From Symbiodinium sp. CCMP2592 (taxonomy: Eukaryota; Sar; Dinophyceae; Suessiales; Symbiodiniaceae): 64,000 nucleotides of DNA. The notes below the pieces were generated by a model. The model had not been told where the DNA came from and did no database searches. It saw nothing but the letters and a program-made list of their open reading frames with translations. The DNA lies in NCBI GenBank assembly GCA_905221615.1, contig CAJNDT010003369.1, positions 186,001 to 250,000 of the forward strand. The letters run 5' to 3'. Of this stretch, positions 12,049 to 23,400 are shown one piece after another (the first letter of the stretch is position 1; the number at the start of each line of letters is the position of its first letter). The translations under genes and the position numbers were made by a program.

Positions 12049-12351
12049 GCTCCTCGACCGAAAGGGCTGTATACCAAACGGGTTTCTGTATAGGGCTTAC
12101 CATAGATCAACAAGGCTTACCATAAGGGCTGCTATAAGGGGCACCCCCCCCAAAATCCTCCACCTCCGGCTGCAGATCCCGAAAGCCGAAAGACCAATCT
12201 CTGGAAACCCCAACCAGGTTCGCTGTCTCAAGCTGTCATCCCTAATTCCTACTGGTAGCCCTAGCCCTAATATTAAATGACCCTTGAATCCCTAAACGAT
12301 AATCCTTAAATCCCTAAACCCTAAACTGAGCCCAAAACTTGAAAGTCGCAG

Positions 12352-12437
12352 CTCCGGTCGCCCAGAACGAAACCTTCGCGAAGTACCAGCTCTCCGGATG
12401 CCGTACCAGCGCCATCTGTGTGAGCCCGGAGAACACC
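12352..12437 (+). CDS. CCP-like repeat exon (end of one repeat, start of next)
   Basis: Contains NETFAKYQLSGC followed by TSAICVSPENT, i.e. the Y-x-L-S-G-C end of one repeat and the C-V-S-P start of the next. The likely GC donor (acc then gcgcct) leaves phase 0 and joins to E-G-Y-I-V at 13353. The 5' boundary may be 6 bp upstream. Confidence 0.55.
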
Positions 12438-12698
12438 GCGCCTGGGGCTTTTCAGAGTTTTGGGTTCTCGGGTTCAGTTTTTGTTCTTTGAGTTTAGTGT
12501 TATTGAGATTTCATAGCGGGGTTCGGTTGTTAGGGGGGTCGGAGGGTTTGGATTACAGAGGTTTCAGAGATGTCCGGGTGAGGGGTGTTTGTGGTCTCAC
12601 GAGTCTCACGTTTGTCAGCCGCGAGAGCTTGAAGACCTCCGAAACTCGGTTTGGGAGGATTGAGGGTTTCTTAGGATGTTGTAGGATTCAAAGAAGAG

Positions 12699-12795
12699 TA
12701 TCTTACCTTGGGTTAGTAGGGAATGGAGGAATCGGGTACAGCTATAACTAGTATTACTACCATTCTTCCATTCCCTACTAACCAAAGGTAAGATA
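12699..12795. mobile_element. MITE-like inverted-repeat element, family 2
   Basis: About 97 bp. A left arm starting tatcttaccttgggttagta is matched by a right arm ending taaccaaaggtaagata, over ~35 bp with few mismatches around a short spacer. It sits in the intron between the exons at 12352 and 13353. Only one copy is seen here. Confidence 0.65.
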
Positions 12796-12954
12796 TGCGG
12801 GGCTCTGTGATGTCGCTCCCGCCTTATAGGGGCTTAGGAACCCACATCCAGGAAGCCGCATCAGAGTTGTCACTTGGGACTCCTCGAGTACTCCCCTGGG
12901 CGTTTTTCTAACCCGCTGAAGGGAACATCTGGAGCCTTGACCCCAAACCCGAAG

Positions 12955-13110
12955 CCCGATTTTTCCAACATTGCAACCCTAAACCCTGAGCCCAAACCTA
13001 AACCCTAAACCCTAAACCATTAAACCCCTAAACCCTAAACCCTAAGCCATTAAACCCTACCCTAAAACATTAAACCCCTAAACCCTAAACCCTGAACCCA
13101 AACCAGGGCA
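12955..13110 (+). repeat. Interstitial telomere-like tract (CCCTAAA)n, degenerate
   Basis: The longest such tract in the window: CCCTAAA, CCTAAA and ccattaaa variants upstream of the acceptor at 13351. The orientation is C-rich on the + strand. Confidence 0.75.
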
Positions 13111-13352
13111 AACTGTTGTAGCGGGTGCACAGCGTGCTTAAAACACAGCACCACGGAGATCACCGAGGCTATCAGATTACTCGCTTGCGATCCCGTTTTA
13201 TCTGTAGTATACCCATGGCATAAACCCTGACGACAAACCCTATACCATATATCCTACAAACCTTAATTATAGAAGCCCATAGACCTTATATAACTTATAA
13301 ACCCAACAGCCTCAATCCTGAACCTTGAACCCTGAACCCTTAGCCGCAAAAG

Positions 13353-13431
13353 GAGGGCTACATCGTGGACGAAAAGACGCTCATCCGTCACGACTTTGAC
13401 GTCACGGCCTCCTGTGCCTCTGGATACATAG
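13353..13431 (+). CDS. CCP-like repeat exon
   Basis: Reads EGYIVDEKTLIRHDFDVTAS and then C-A-S-G-Y-I. It starts after aaaag and most plausibly ends one base into the next codon before a GC donor (gcacgg). Joined to 14030 this gives Y-I-G-T-G-S-V-K-P-C. The following intron begins with a strongly G-rich TTTAGGG-like block. Confidence 0.6.
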
Positions 13432-14029
13432 GCACGGGACAGGGTTTGGGGTTTTAGGTTTTGGGTTTAGGATCTAGGGTTTAGGGTGAGGGGGGGGCCG
13501 GGGGCGGGAGAACCTGTGGAACGGTTACTAGAGCGGCCATGAGGACTTCTTTGGTAGGGCTTGGGGTGTGGATTTAGGATCTTAGGATTTGTTCGAGCCT
13601 CTAGGGCTACAGCAGCGGTTTCGGGTGGGGTTTGGCGTTTGTTGGGTTTTAAATTTTAGAGTTTGAAACGGATCTGGGTTTCAGATTTATCGGAGCATAC
13701 ATGTAAGGGCAGACTGTAGCTCGGGTGCTTGGTCTCGCGTTTCTGTGGCGGCCTGCCTATGATTCCGCAGTGCAGTCTACGAAGTCTTGCATGGAGTGCA
13801 TGTGACAATTCTGCGAGTCTGGCCCTGACCTGGACTGTTGGGTGCATCTGGAGCAGACATGTGCGTGCTCCCCAAGTTTTCTCAACCCTCCATACATGCA
13901 GCCCAGACTTCTGCTCCTGGGATCCTTCAAGCGATTCGGGGCTTTACTTTGTCAAGGGCTGGAGCAGTTTGCCTCCCGTGTGTCTGAGATCGGCGCCGTC
14001 CCGAGACGTTTCGCAGAGTTTTCTGGCAG

Positions 14030-14119
14030 GAACCGGATCGGTGAAGCCTTGCGACCATCATCTCAAGCCCTACGTTCTCTCTGGCTGCAACGCTCTCTGC
14101 TTGGCACCGAAGAAAGTGG
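14030..14119 (+). CDS. CCP-like repeat exon
   Basis: Reads TGSVKPCDHHLKPYVLSGC and then ALCLAPKK, covering the second half of one repeat and the first cysteine of the next. The 3' end is ambiguous: a GA donor near 14120 would join cleanly to G-Y-L-V at 14282. Confidence 0.55.
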
Positions 14120-14281
14120 AGAGCTCCTGGCCTCATGAAGAGACGCTTTTGGATGTGGGGTTTACAGGGTTCAGGCTAGTGTCTTGTAGATTAGATTTTC
14201 GGTGCAGGGCTGCTCTCCAAACGCGTGGTGGGAGGGGGGGATGGCTGTTCCTGCTTTGATCGCCTTCCTCCGATGACTGAG

Positions 14282-15021
14282 GCTACCTGGTCGAGGAGAA
14301 CAACCTGTTCATGGAGTCCTTCGATGTGACCGCCAAGTGCATCGACGGCTTCGAGGGCAAGGCGAAGGTGACGAAGTGCTCGAAGCCTGGTGGAACCTAC
14401 TCCTTGAGCGGCTGCTCCTACGGAGGTGCCTGCACGGCCCCAGAAAGCACGGAGGGCTACTTAGTCACAGAGGTGGAGCTCCGCAAGGCGGACTTGGATG
14501 TAACGGCGGAATGTGCCCCGAACTACATCGGCACCGCTGCGGTGACGCCTTGCTCTGACGACTTGGGCTCCTACGCCCTCACCGGCTGCGAGGCGGAGAA
14601 GAAGTGCTTCTCCCCTGCTTCGGACGCTTCGAAGGGCTACGACCTGGTGGAGAACTCCGTGGCCATGGAGAACTTCGATGTCACGGCTACGTGCAAAAGC
14701 ACTCATGTGGGAACTCCCCAGGTGACGGCCTGCACCAGGCCACTGACGCCCTACACCATCGCCGGCTGCGAGGAGAAGATCGTTTGCGTCACGCCTTCCG
14801 AGACAAAGGGCTACAAAGTCACCGAAGTCTCTAAGCTGCAGCAGACCTTTGACGTTAAGGTGGAGTGTGACCTTGGCTACGAGGGCACGGCCTCCGTCAC
14901 AGCCTGCTCGGCGACTGGGGAGGTCTACACTCTTGGCGGCTGCACCTACAGCACCGACGTTTGTGTCGCGCCCGAGTCTACCGAGGGGTACCTGGTCACC
15001 GAAACCAACCTACGCCAGTCG
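14282..15021 (+). CDS. Four uninterrupted CCP/sushi-like repeats (single 740-bp exon)
   Basis: The clearest part of this gene. About 246 codons hold four full repeats plus the start of a fifth. Each is ~55 residues with the pattern C-x(2)-[AS]-P ... G-Y-x-V ... F-D-V-x-[AV]-x-C ... G-[TY]-x-x-V-x-x-C ... Y-x-[LI]-x-G-C. The four cysteines and the hydrophobic spacing resemble sushi/CCP modules, so an extracellular, disulfide-bonded, binding-type protein is likely; ligand unknown. It starts after ctgag and ends at a canonical GT donor (cagtcg then gtgccc) that joins in frame to 15352. The same repeats elsewhere in this locus are split by an intron in nearly every half-repeat, so this exon may derive from a reverse-transcribed or otherwise intron-free copy. 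Confidence 0.75.
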
Positions 15022-15099
15022 GTGCCCTGGGCCGCAATCCCTTCTTTAATCTGGGGATCTGAATACCTACTCATATTAAGATATGCCCTTGTAAGTTGC

Positions 15100-15165
15100 T
15101 ACCTGTATATATATATATACACACATATACATATACACATATAGATATATATATATATAGATAGT
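15100..15165. repeat. TA/CA microsatellite
   Basis: Alternating (ta)n and (acat)n in the intron 15022-15351. Confidence 0.7.
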
Positions 15166-15351
15166 AATCGTAGAGACCTCATTACCAAGGCACCGGTAGT
15201 GCTGGCTAGATTGAAGCTCTCTGAACCCCTCTACAAACGTCTAGTATCCTTATCCCGAACCGCAAAACAGGAACCCCTAAATTTAGAACCCTTATAACCC
15301 CTATATAAGCCTAAAGCCTAAACTCCCACCCTAAACCCTAAACCCTGTCAG

Positions 15352-15424
15352 GTCTTCAAGGTTCAAGCGGCCTGTGCTGCTGGCTACATTGGCATCCCGG
15401 AAGTCACGCCGTGCTCGAAGCCTG
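15352..15424 (+). CDS. CCP-like repeat exon
   Basis: Reads VFKVQAACAAGYIGIPEVTP and then C-S-K-P. It follows a telomere-like C-rich tract ending ccctgtcag. Joins in phase with 15021 through a GT-AG intron. The likely donor is GC (cctg then gctttc). The next recognisable repeat exon is at 33616, beyond the satellite and retrotransposon, and its phase does not fit directly, so an exon is missing or the copy is decayed. Confidence 0.6.
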
Positions 15425-15441
15425 GCTTTCTTGAAGACCCA

Positions 15442-15638
15442 GACCCCCAGGAGGATCCAGAAAGTAGATCCCTTGATGGGGGTCCCTTTAGGGGTTCCTT
15501 TAAGGGTCCCTTTAAGGGATCTTTAGCGTTTTAGGGTTTAGGGTTTAAAACTTAGGAGAAAATCCAACAAGTAGATCCCTGAATGGGAGTACAGGGCCCC
15601 AAATTAGGTTATCTACTTTCTAGATCCTCCCGGGGGTC
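15442..15638. mobile_element. MITE-like inverted-repeat element, family 3
   Basis: About 197 bp. Left end gacccccaggaggatccaga and right end (reverse complement) gacccccgggaggatctaga agree over ~28 bp including agaaagtagat. The interior has repeated GGGTCCCTTTA words. It lies 17 bp after the end of the exon at 15352-15424. Confidence 0.7.
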
Positions 15639-15773
15639 GGGGGAGCGGCTACAAGGTGAGGGGGGTTTGGAGGGAGAGGTTTGGGGGCATATGGGGTAAG
15701 GTTTGGCAGGTTGGCAGGTCGGGATTTAGGCTTTTGAAAGTTTGCGGGGGATCTTGGTTTGGGGTTCAGGATT

Positions 15774-18700
15774 TGGCGAGAGATTCAAACATTGGCTCCC
15801 AACCTAAGCGTTTACCCCGATCTTGTTCGACATCTATTTGTGGCGAGAGATTCTAACATTGGCTCCCAACACAAGCGTTTACCCCGATCTTGTTCGACAT
15901 CTATGTGCGGACAGAGATTCAAACATTGGCTCCCAACAACAGCGTTTACCCCGATCTTGTTCGACATCTATGTGTGGCGAGAGATTCTAACATTGGCTCC
16001 CAACACAAGCGTTTACCCCGATCTTGTTCGACATCTATGTGTGGCGAGAGATTCTAACATTGGCTCCCAACAGAATCGTTTACCCCGATCTTGTTCGACA
16101 TCTATGTGTGGACAGAGATTCAAACATTGGCTCCCAACACCAGCGTTTACCTCGATCTTGTTCGACATCTATGTGTGGCGAGAGATTCTAACATTGTCTC
16201 CCAACACACCGATCTTGTTCGACATCTATGTGTGGACAGAGATTCAAACATTGGCTCCCAACAACAGCGTTTACCCCGATCTTGTTCGACATCTATGTGT
16301 GGCGAGAGATTCTAACATTGGCTCCCAACACAAGCGTTTACCCCGATCTTGTTCGACATCTATGTGTGGCGAGAGATTCTAACATTGGCTCCCAACACAA
16401 GCGTTTACCCCGATCTTGTTCGACATCTATGTGTGGACAGAGATTCAAACATTGGCTCCCAACACAAGCGTTTACCCCGATCTTGTTCGACATCTATGTG
16501 TGGCCAGGGATTCAAACATTGGCTCCCAACACAAACGTTTACCCCGATCTTGTTCGACATCTATGTGTAGCGAGAGATTCAATCTTTGGAGAGATTCTAA
16601 CATTGGCTCCCAACAGAATCGTTGACCCCGATCTTGTTCGACATCTATGTATAGCGAGAGATTCAACAATTGGCTCCCGACACAAGGGTTTTCCCCGATC
16701 CTGTTGGATATCTATGTATGGCGAGAGATTCAATCATTGGCTCCCAACAACAGCGTTTACCCCGATCTTGTTCGACATCTATGTGTAGCGAGAGATTCAA
16801 GCATTGGCTCCCAACACAAGCGTTTACCCCGATCTTGTTCGACATCTACGTGTAGCGAAAGCTTCAAACATTCGCTCCCAACCTAAGCGTTTACCCCGAT
16901 CTTTTTCGACATCTATGTGTGGCGAGAGATTCTAACATTGGCTCCCAACACAAGCGTTTACCCCGATCTTGTTCGACATCTATGTGTGGACAGAGATTCA
17001 AGAATTGGCTCTCAACAGAAGCATTTACCCCGATCTGGTTCGACATCTATGTGTAGCGACAGATTCAATCATTGGCTCCCAACCTAAGCGTGTACCCCGA
17101 TCTTGTTCGACATCTATGTGTGGCGAGAGATTCAAGCATTGGCTCCCCACACAAGCGTTTACGCCGATCTAGTTCGACATCGATGTGTAGCGAGAGATTC
17201 AAAGATTGGCTCCCAACACAAGCTTTTACCCCGATCTTGTTCGACATCTATGTGTAGCGAAAGATTCAATCATTGGCTCCCAACACAAACGTTTACACCG
17301 ATCTTGTTCGACATCGATGTGTAGTGAGAGATTCAAGCATTGGCTCCCCAACACATGCGTTTACCCCGATCTTGTTCGACATCTATGTGTGGACAGAGAT
17401 TCAAACATTGGCTCCCAACAACAGCGTTTACCCCGATCTTGTTCGACATCTATGTGTGGCGAGAGATTCTAACATTGGCTCCCAACACAAGCGTTTACCC
17501 CGATCTTGTTCGACATCTATGTGTGGACAGAGATTCAAACATTGGCTCCCAACAACAGCGTTTACCCCGATCTTGTTCGACATCTATGTGTGGCGAGAGA
17601 TTCTAACATTGGCTCCCAACACAAGCGTTTACCCCGATCTTGTTCGACATCTATGTGTGGACAGAGATTCAACCATTGGCTCCCAACAACAGCGTTTACC
17701 CCGATCTTGTTCGACATCTATGTGTGGCGAGAGATTCTAACATTGGCTCCCAACACAAGCGGTTACCCCGATCTTGTTCGACATCTATGTGCGGACAGAG
17801 ATTCAAACATTGGCTCCCAACAACAGCGTTTACCCCGATCTTGTTCGACATCTATGTGTGGCGAGAGATTCTAACATTGGCTCCCAACACAAGCGTTTAC
17901 CCCGATCTTGTTCGACATCTATGTGTGGACAGAGATTCAAACATTGGCTCCCAACACAAGCGTTTACCCCGATCTTGTTCGACATCTATGTGTGGCCAGG
18001 GATTCAAGCATTGGCTCCCAACACAAACGTTTACCCCGATCTTGTTCGACATCTATGTGTAGCGAGAGATTCAATCTTTGGAGAGATTCAATCATTGGCT
18101 CCCAACACAAGCGTTTACCCCGATCTTGTTCGACATCTATGTATAGCGAGAGATTCAACAATTGGCTCCCGACGCAAGGGTTTTCCCCGATCCTGTTGGA
18201 TATCTATGTATGGCGAGAGATTCAAACATTGGCTCCCAACAACAGCGTTTACCCCGATCTTGTTCGACATCTATGTGTAGCGAGAGATTCTAACATTGGC
18301 TCCCAACACAAGCGTTTACCCCGATCTTGTTCGACATCTATGTGTAGCGAAAGCTTCAAACATTCGCTCCCAACCGAAGCGTTTACCCCGATCTTTTTCG
18401 ACATCTATGTGTGGCGAGAGATTCTAACATTGGCTCCCAACACAAGCGTTTACCCCGATCTTGTTCGACATCTATGTGTGGACAGAGATTCAAACATTGG
18501 CTCCCAACAACAGCGTTTACCCCGATCTTGTTCGACATCTATGTGTGGCCAGGGATTCAAACATTGGCTCCCAACACAAACGTTTACCCCGATCTTTTTC
18601 GACATCTATGTGTGGCGAGAGATTCTAACATTGGCTTCCAACACAAGCGTTTACCCCGATCTTGTTCGACATCTATGTGCGGACAGAGATTCAAAAATTG

Positions 18701-20049
18701 GCTTCCAACAACAGCGTTTACCCCGATCTTGTTCGACATCTATGTGTGGCGAGAGATTCTAACATTGGCTCCCAACACAAGCGTTTACCCCGATCTTGTT
18801 CGACATCTATGTGTGGACAGAGATTCAAACATTGGCTCCCAACACAAGCGTTTACCCCGATCTTGTTCGACATCTATGTGTGGCCAGGGATTCAAGCATT
18901 GGCTCCCAACACAAACGTTTACCCCGATCTTGTTCGACATCTATGTGTAGCGAGAGATTCAATCTTTGGAGAGATTCAATCATTGTCTCCCAACACAAGC
19001 GGTTACCCCGATCTTGTTCGACATCTATGCATAGCGAGAGATTCAACAATTGGCTCCCGACACAAGGGTTTTCCCCGATCCTGTTGGATATCTATGTATG
19101 GCGAGAGATTCAAACATATTGGCTTCCAACAACAGCGTTTACCCCGATCTTGTTCGACATCTATGTGTAGCGAGAGATTCAAGCATTGGCTCCCAACACA
19201 AGCGTTTACCCCGATCTTGTTCGACATCTATGTGTAGCGAAAGCTTCAAACATTCGCTCCCAACCGAAGCGTTCACCCCGATCTTTTTCGACATCTATGT
19301 GTGGCGAGAGATTCTAACATTGGCTCCCAACACAAGCGTTTACCCCGATCTTGTTCGACATCTATGTGTGGACAGAGATTCAAGAATTGGCTCCCAACAG
19401 AAGCATTTACCCCGATCTGGTTCGACATCTATGTGTAGCGACAGATTCAAGCATTGGCTCCCAACCTAAGCGTGTACCCCGATCTTGTTCGACATCTATG
19501 TGTGGCGAGAGATTCAAGCATTGGCTCCCGACACAAGCTTTTACGCCGATCTAGTTCGACATCGATGTGTAACGAGAGATTCAAAGATTGGCTCCCAACA
19601 CAAGCTTTTACCCCGATCTTGTTCGACATCTATGTGTAGCGAAAGATCCAATCTTTGGCTCCCAAACACAAACGTTTACACCGATCTTGTTCGACATCGA
19701 TGTGTAGTGAGAGATTCAAGCATTGGCTCCCCAACACATGCGTTTACCCCGATCTTGTTCGACTTCAAACATTCGCTTCCAACACAAGTGTTTACCCCGA
19801 TCTTGATCGACATCTATGTGTAGCGAGAGATTCAATCATTGGCTCCCAACATCTCCCAACACAAACGTTTACCCCCGATCCTGTTCGACATCGATGTGTA
19901 GCGAGAGATTCAAGATCTGGCTCCCAACACAAGCGTTTACCCCGATGTTGTTCGACATCTATGTGTAGCGAAAGCTTCAAAAATTAGCTCCCAACACGAG
20001 CGTTTACCCCGATCTTGTTCGACATCTATGTGTGGCGAGAGATTCTAAC
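15774..20049 (+). repeat. 67-bp tandem satellite, left block (~64 monomers)
   Basis: The monomer is 67 bp, measured from repeated spacings of 134 bp between identical phrases. Its core words are ttggctcccaac, gcgtttaccccgatcttg and ttcgacatctatgtgt. Two variants (tggcgagagattctaac and tggacagagattcaaac) alternate from about 17380 to 17960, forming a 134-bp higher-order unit. Longer blocks sharing the rare words aatctttggagagattc and attcgctcccaac recur about 1.49 kb and 0.89 kb apart, which shows segmental duplications inside the array. Because 67 is not a multiple of three, long open frames (up to 284 codons) arise by frame cycling; I treat them as non-coding. The block ends at the retrotransposon insertion. 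Confidence 0.9.
20045..20049. repeat. Target-site duplication, left copy (ctaac)
   Basis: The same 5 bp follow the other LTR at 30544-30548. Removing the element and one copy restores a perfect satellite monomer (gagattctaac followed by attggctccc). A 6-bp reading (tctaac) is also possible. Confidence 0.8.
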
Positions 20050-20291
20050 CCCGAAGATACGGGGGAGTGCACAGCGACCGGACCCTATATGTTTTCACGG
20101 ACGAACGAAGCATCATCATCGTCATACTGTAAAAATGCTTAGTCTGTACATTCTCTCACTCTTGATTTGTGCGTGTCTTCTGTTGCAGGGGCCATGCCTG
20201 AGCATATACACGCCTGCGCCTTGAACATATTGTGAAACATGCACCCGCCGTCAACAAGCAAGTAGTAAGCTGCGTACCTGAGGGATTCGCT
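20050..20291 (-). repeat. 3' LTR of the copia-type element (242 bp)
   Basis: By eye this is identical over 242 bp to 30302-30543. The element lies on the - strand, so this is its 3' LTR. Read on the - strand it starts AGCGAATCCC and ends TATCTTCGGG, so it lacks the usual TG...CA ends. Confidence 0.85.
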
Positions 20292-20298
20292 CTCCCCC
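20292..20298 (-). other. Polypurine tract of the LTR element
   Basis: GGGGGAG on the - strand lies directly upstream of the 3' LTR, where plus-strand DNA priming is expected. It is short but correctly placed. Confidence 0.5.
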
Positions 20299-20418
20299 GG
20301 ATGAAAATTTCATCCCTTCGACGGTGTCTGTACATGGTGCATTCCTTCTGACCGCAAAGCTTGGAGCAAGCTCTCTAGCTTCAAAAACGGTTCATATGCC
20401 ATTCCTCCACTGCGCTGC

Positions 20419-23400
20419 TCATGTCCCCTCGCGGATCTCGAGCTCGGTTCTTCCTACCCACTGTTGATCCATCATCCTTCTCGCACTGTCAATCCGGAAA
20501 TTGTCGTCCAGCAGCTCCTCTGTACCATCACTGTATGTGATCACCGTACGTCTCCTTCCTGTGAGTCTGCTCATAGCAACCGGACTTGTAGTGCGATTGG
20601 GATCAAACAGCATAACACGCCATCCGAAGTGCCAACGAATCAACACATTCTGTCTCGCGTCATGCCTTGTGTACTCGTCCCGCGTGTAAGCATCATTGGG
20701 CCGCAGCTGATGCAGCGCTGAAGCTAACCCACCCCAAGCGGACTGGTAAGCAGCCAAGTATGCCAGTGGAGGTTGGTTTTCTGATGCAGGCCAATCGGCA
20801 CGCAGCCGAATGACCGGGTAATTCACAAACTGATTTGGCATCCAGTTTGGGCCTTCATTCGAACCCCTCGCGTCTCGTTGAGCCTCAAGAGCCTGACGAA
20901 CCCGGTTTTGAACATTCCAAGGCGGTAGGCCGGAGGCTTCAACAGCAGCTGGCTCAAAGTCCGGCTCATCATGGTAGACTCTCTGTCCCTGTCTTCTTCT
21001 TCTCAACCTCTCTTCTTCTTCTTCTGGAGGGGGGCCAACATACATCACATCGTCAACGTAACGAACTACCGTCCCCTCAGGAGGCACAGTAAGCTCACGA
21101 GCTACATCATGATCCTCTACCCTGTCCGCTGCCTGAGGCGAGAACTCCTGAAGTTCGTCCTCATCATCAGGCTGATTTTCCCCATCTGAGCTACGCTCCT
21201 CTTCTGGTTCATGTCGCTCAACCTCTCTCCTCTGTACTCTGCGTCGCCTACAACACCAACGACATGCCCACTTCAGACCTTCCCAAAGAGCAATAGACGT
21301 ACAGCATACCAGAAACATCAAAAACCATAGCTCATGGCTGTGACCTTCTGGTTCATCTGGCGATTGCTGAGCCTCTGCCGTAACGGCTGCCAATGTAAGC
21401 ACAACGGCCTGAATCCTGGCTGCGGAAGCTGGATCAATGACCTTCGTAGCTCCTTTTGGGCGCGCATCATGAACATTCCTAACTGCATCTAAACCCATAC
21501 CGTCCCGCAAAAGCTTCAAACGAGGATACGGCAAGGCCTTGGTTCCTGCATCGGCGATGTTTTTCCCCCCCTCTATGTGCCCTACGACGACATGTCCTTG
21601 CTTGGCCTGTTCTCTCAGCACATGTGCTCGAATTCTCAGGTGCCTACTTCTCCACCCGTTGGAGTCGCCATTTACAATAGAGATTGAAGCCATGTTGTCG
21701 TTCAACACGACCAACCGTGGCACCTTACCCATAAACTCCTGAAGGACGTAAGTTTGGGCCCTACCGAAGCTGAATCCGGTCATCAAACTCAAGAGTTCTG
21801 ACTCCGCGGTCGACGCAGCAGTGAACGGTTGTCTACCAGTGTTCCACCCCGTCAGAGACCCTTGAGTGTAAACCAAAGTTGACTCTTGCGATCGCTCACA
21901 TACAGGCGCGAATGCACTGTCTGTCATGGCCTCGATCACACCTTCAGCGTTCGGGGTGGCAGTAGCGCCTGGTTCACCCTGACAAGAATACGTAGCCCGA
22001 TATCGGAGGCAAAGGTCCTGCGTGTAGACAAGGTAACCAATGAGCTGCATGACTCTCTTTCTCACCGTAGCGGGGTCCCTTGACATGGTCTGTGCAAGGC
22101 GGGAAACAGCGAAAATAATGTCTGGCCGAGTGCGCCCTGCAACCCATAAGATTTCGCCCAGCGCCGTTTGGCAAGCAGAAACATCTTCGGGCCTACGCTC
22201 GGAAGCATCCTCTACATCCAAGGGTCCCGGGGTAGCAGGAACGCACGAGGCAGTTGCCTCGGGGTACCTAGTCGCCACATCCCGAATGAAGTCTTGTTGG
22301 CCAAGCAACAGATCCTTACCATCCCAGCGCAGCTCAAAACCAAAGAACTTGAGTGGGGGTTTAGTGGGGTCCTCGGGGATCCACTCTACCGGTCCGCACT
22401 TCCAGCGCGAAGTGATCAGCTCGAATATCATCGTCAAGACTGGACTGGGACCAAAGGCTAAGAGATCATCGACATACACCAACATGCATGCAACAGGCTC
22501 TCTCCAACTGTGGCTCTCTCCATCTTTAGGCACTCTCCGAAGGTACCACAAATTAGAGTCGACCAAACTCTGCTCAAACATGCATGTGACCCCATCGACT
22601 TGGCATGACATGCCCTCAATCTCACTGTCCCTCTTGATAGACCAGTCTCTTGGGGATTGATCCAACCCATACAGTGCCTTACACACCAGCATGAAGCATG
22701 ATCGATCAACATGTCCATGTCTATGCACAATGCTCGGAATCTTCAATACAATCACCTCAGTTGGGACATCCAAGGACAAAGGAGGTGGGGAGGAACGAGG
22801 ATTCACTCGATCAAGCAGCTCGGCGTTCAAAAACGCTGTAGTGATATCTGTAGCTCCCCCCTTCCAGGCTCTCTTAACCGCAATCGATGCCGCTTGGCGC
22901 ATCACTGAAGGGTCGATTCCTCCAGCATACAGGTTCGCCTTGGATGGTGACTGCTTACCCTTAGCCTGGCCCTGCCCATCTAGATGATTTCCACAGGCTA
23001 CCAACCGTGCCTTATGGCGCCCACCAGCCTTTCGGGTAATCACCATCTTGCTAGGAATAATGGTCACGCATGTTCCCTTTTCTTGCATTGCTTGCATTTC
23101 AGCGCTGGTGATCACCCTTACCGCCTGCTTTTCATGAACCAACGAATCAAGTTCTGCCTGGACTGCCGCGGACCACAAACTGTAATGCCTCTCAACTTCT
23201 TCCAACGGAACAGTGTGAGTAGTTAGCACTTCCGCATCGGGGAGCGTGGAATACTCGACACCGTCATCGGCCTTGCAACACCTCTCTTCTAAACGCTTGA
23301 TCGTGGAAGACAGCCCGTGAATATAACCCTCACGGTCACTATCCCCGGCTACCCCACTCCGATCTTGGAGCTTACACTCCCGACTCAGCAACGCCTTGAG

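Noticed and set aside
12955-13110. Chromosome end (true telomere)
   Set aside because: The CCCTAAA run is short, degenerate and flanked on both sides by exons of the same gene. Similar short runs occur in most introns of the window.
15774-20049. Long overlapping open frames (up to 284 codons) on the + strand across the satellite
   Set aside because: They cycle through the three frames because the monomer is 67 bp, repeat the same peptide phrases in every frame, and end wherever a variant monomer brings a stop. There is no start context or domain.
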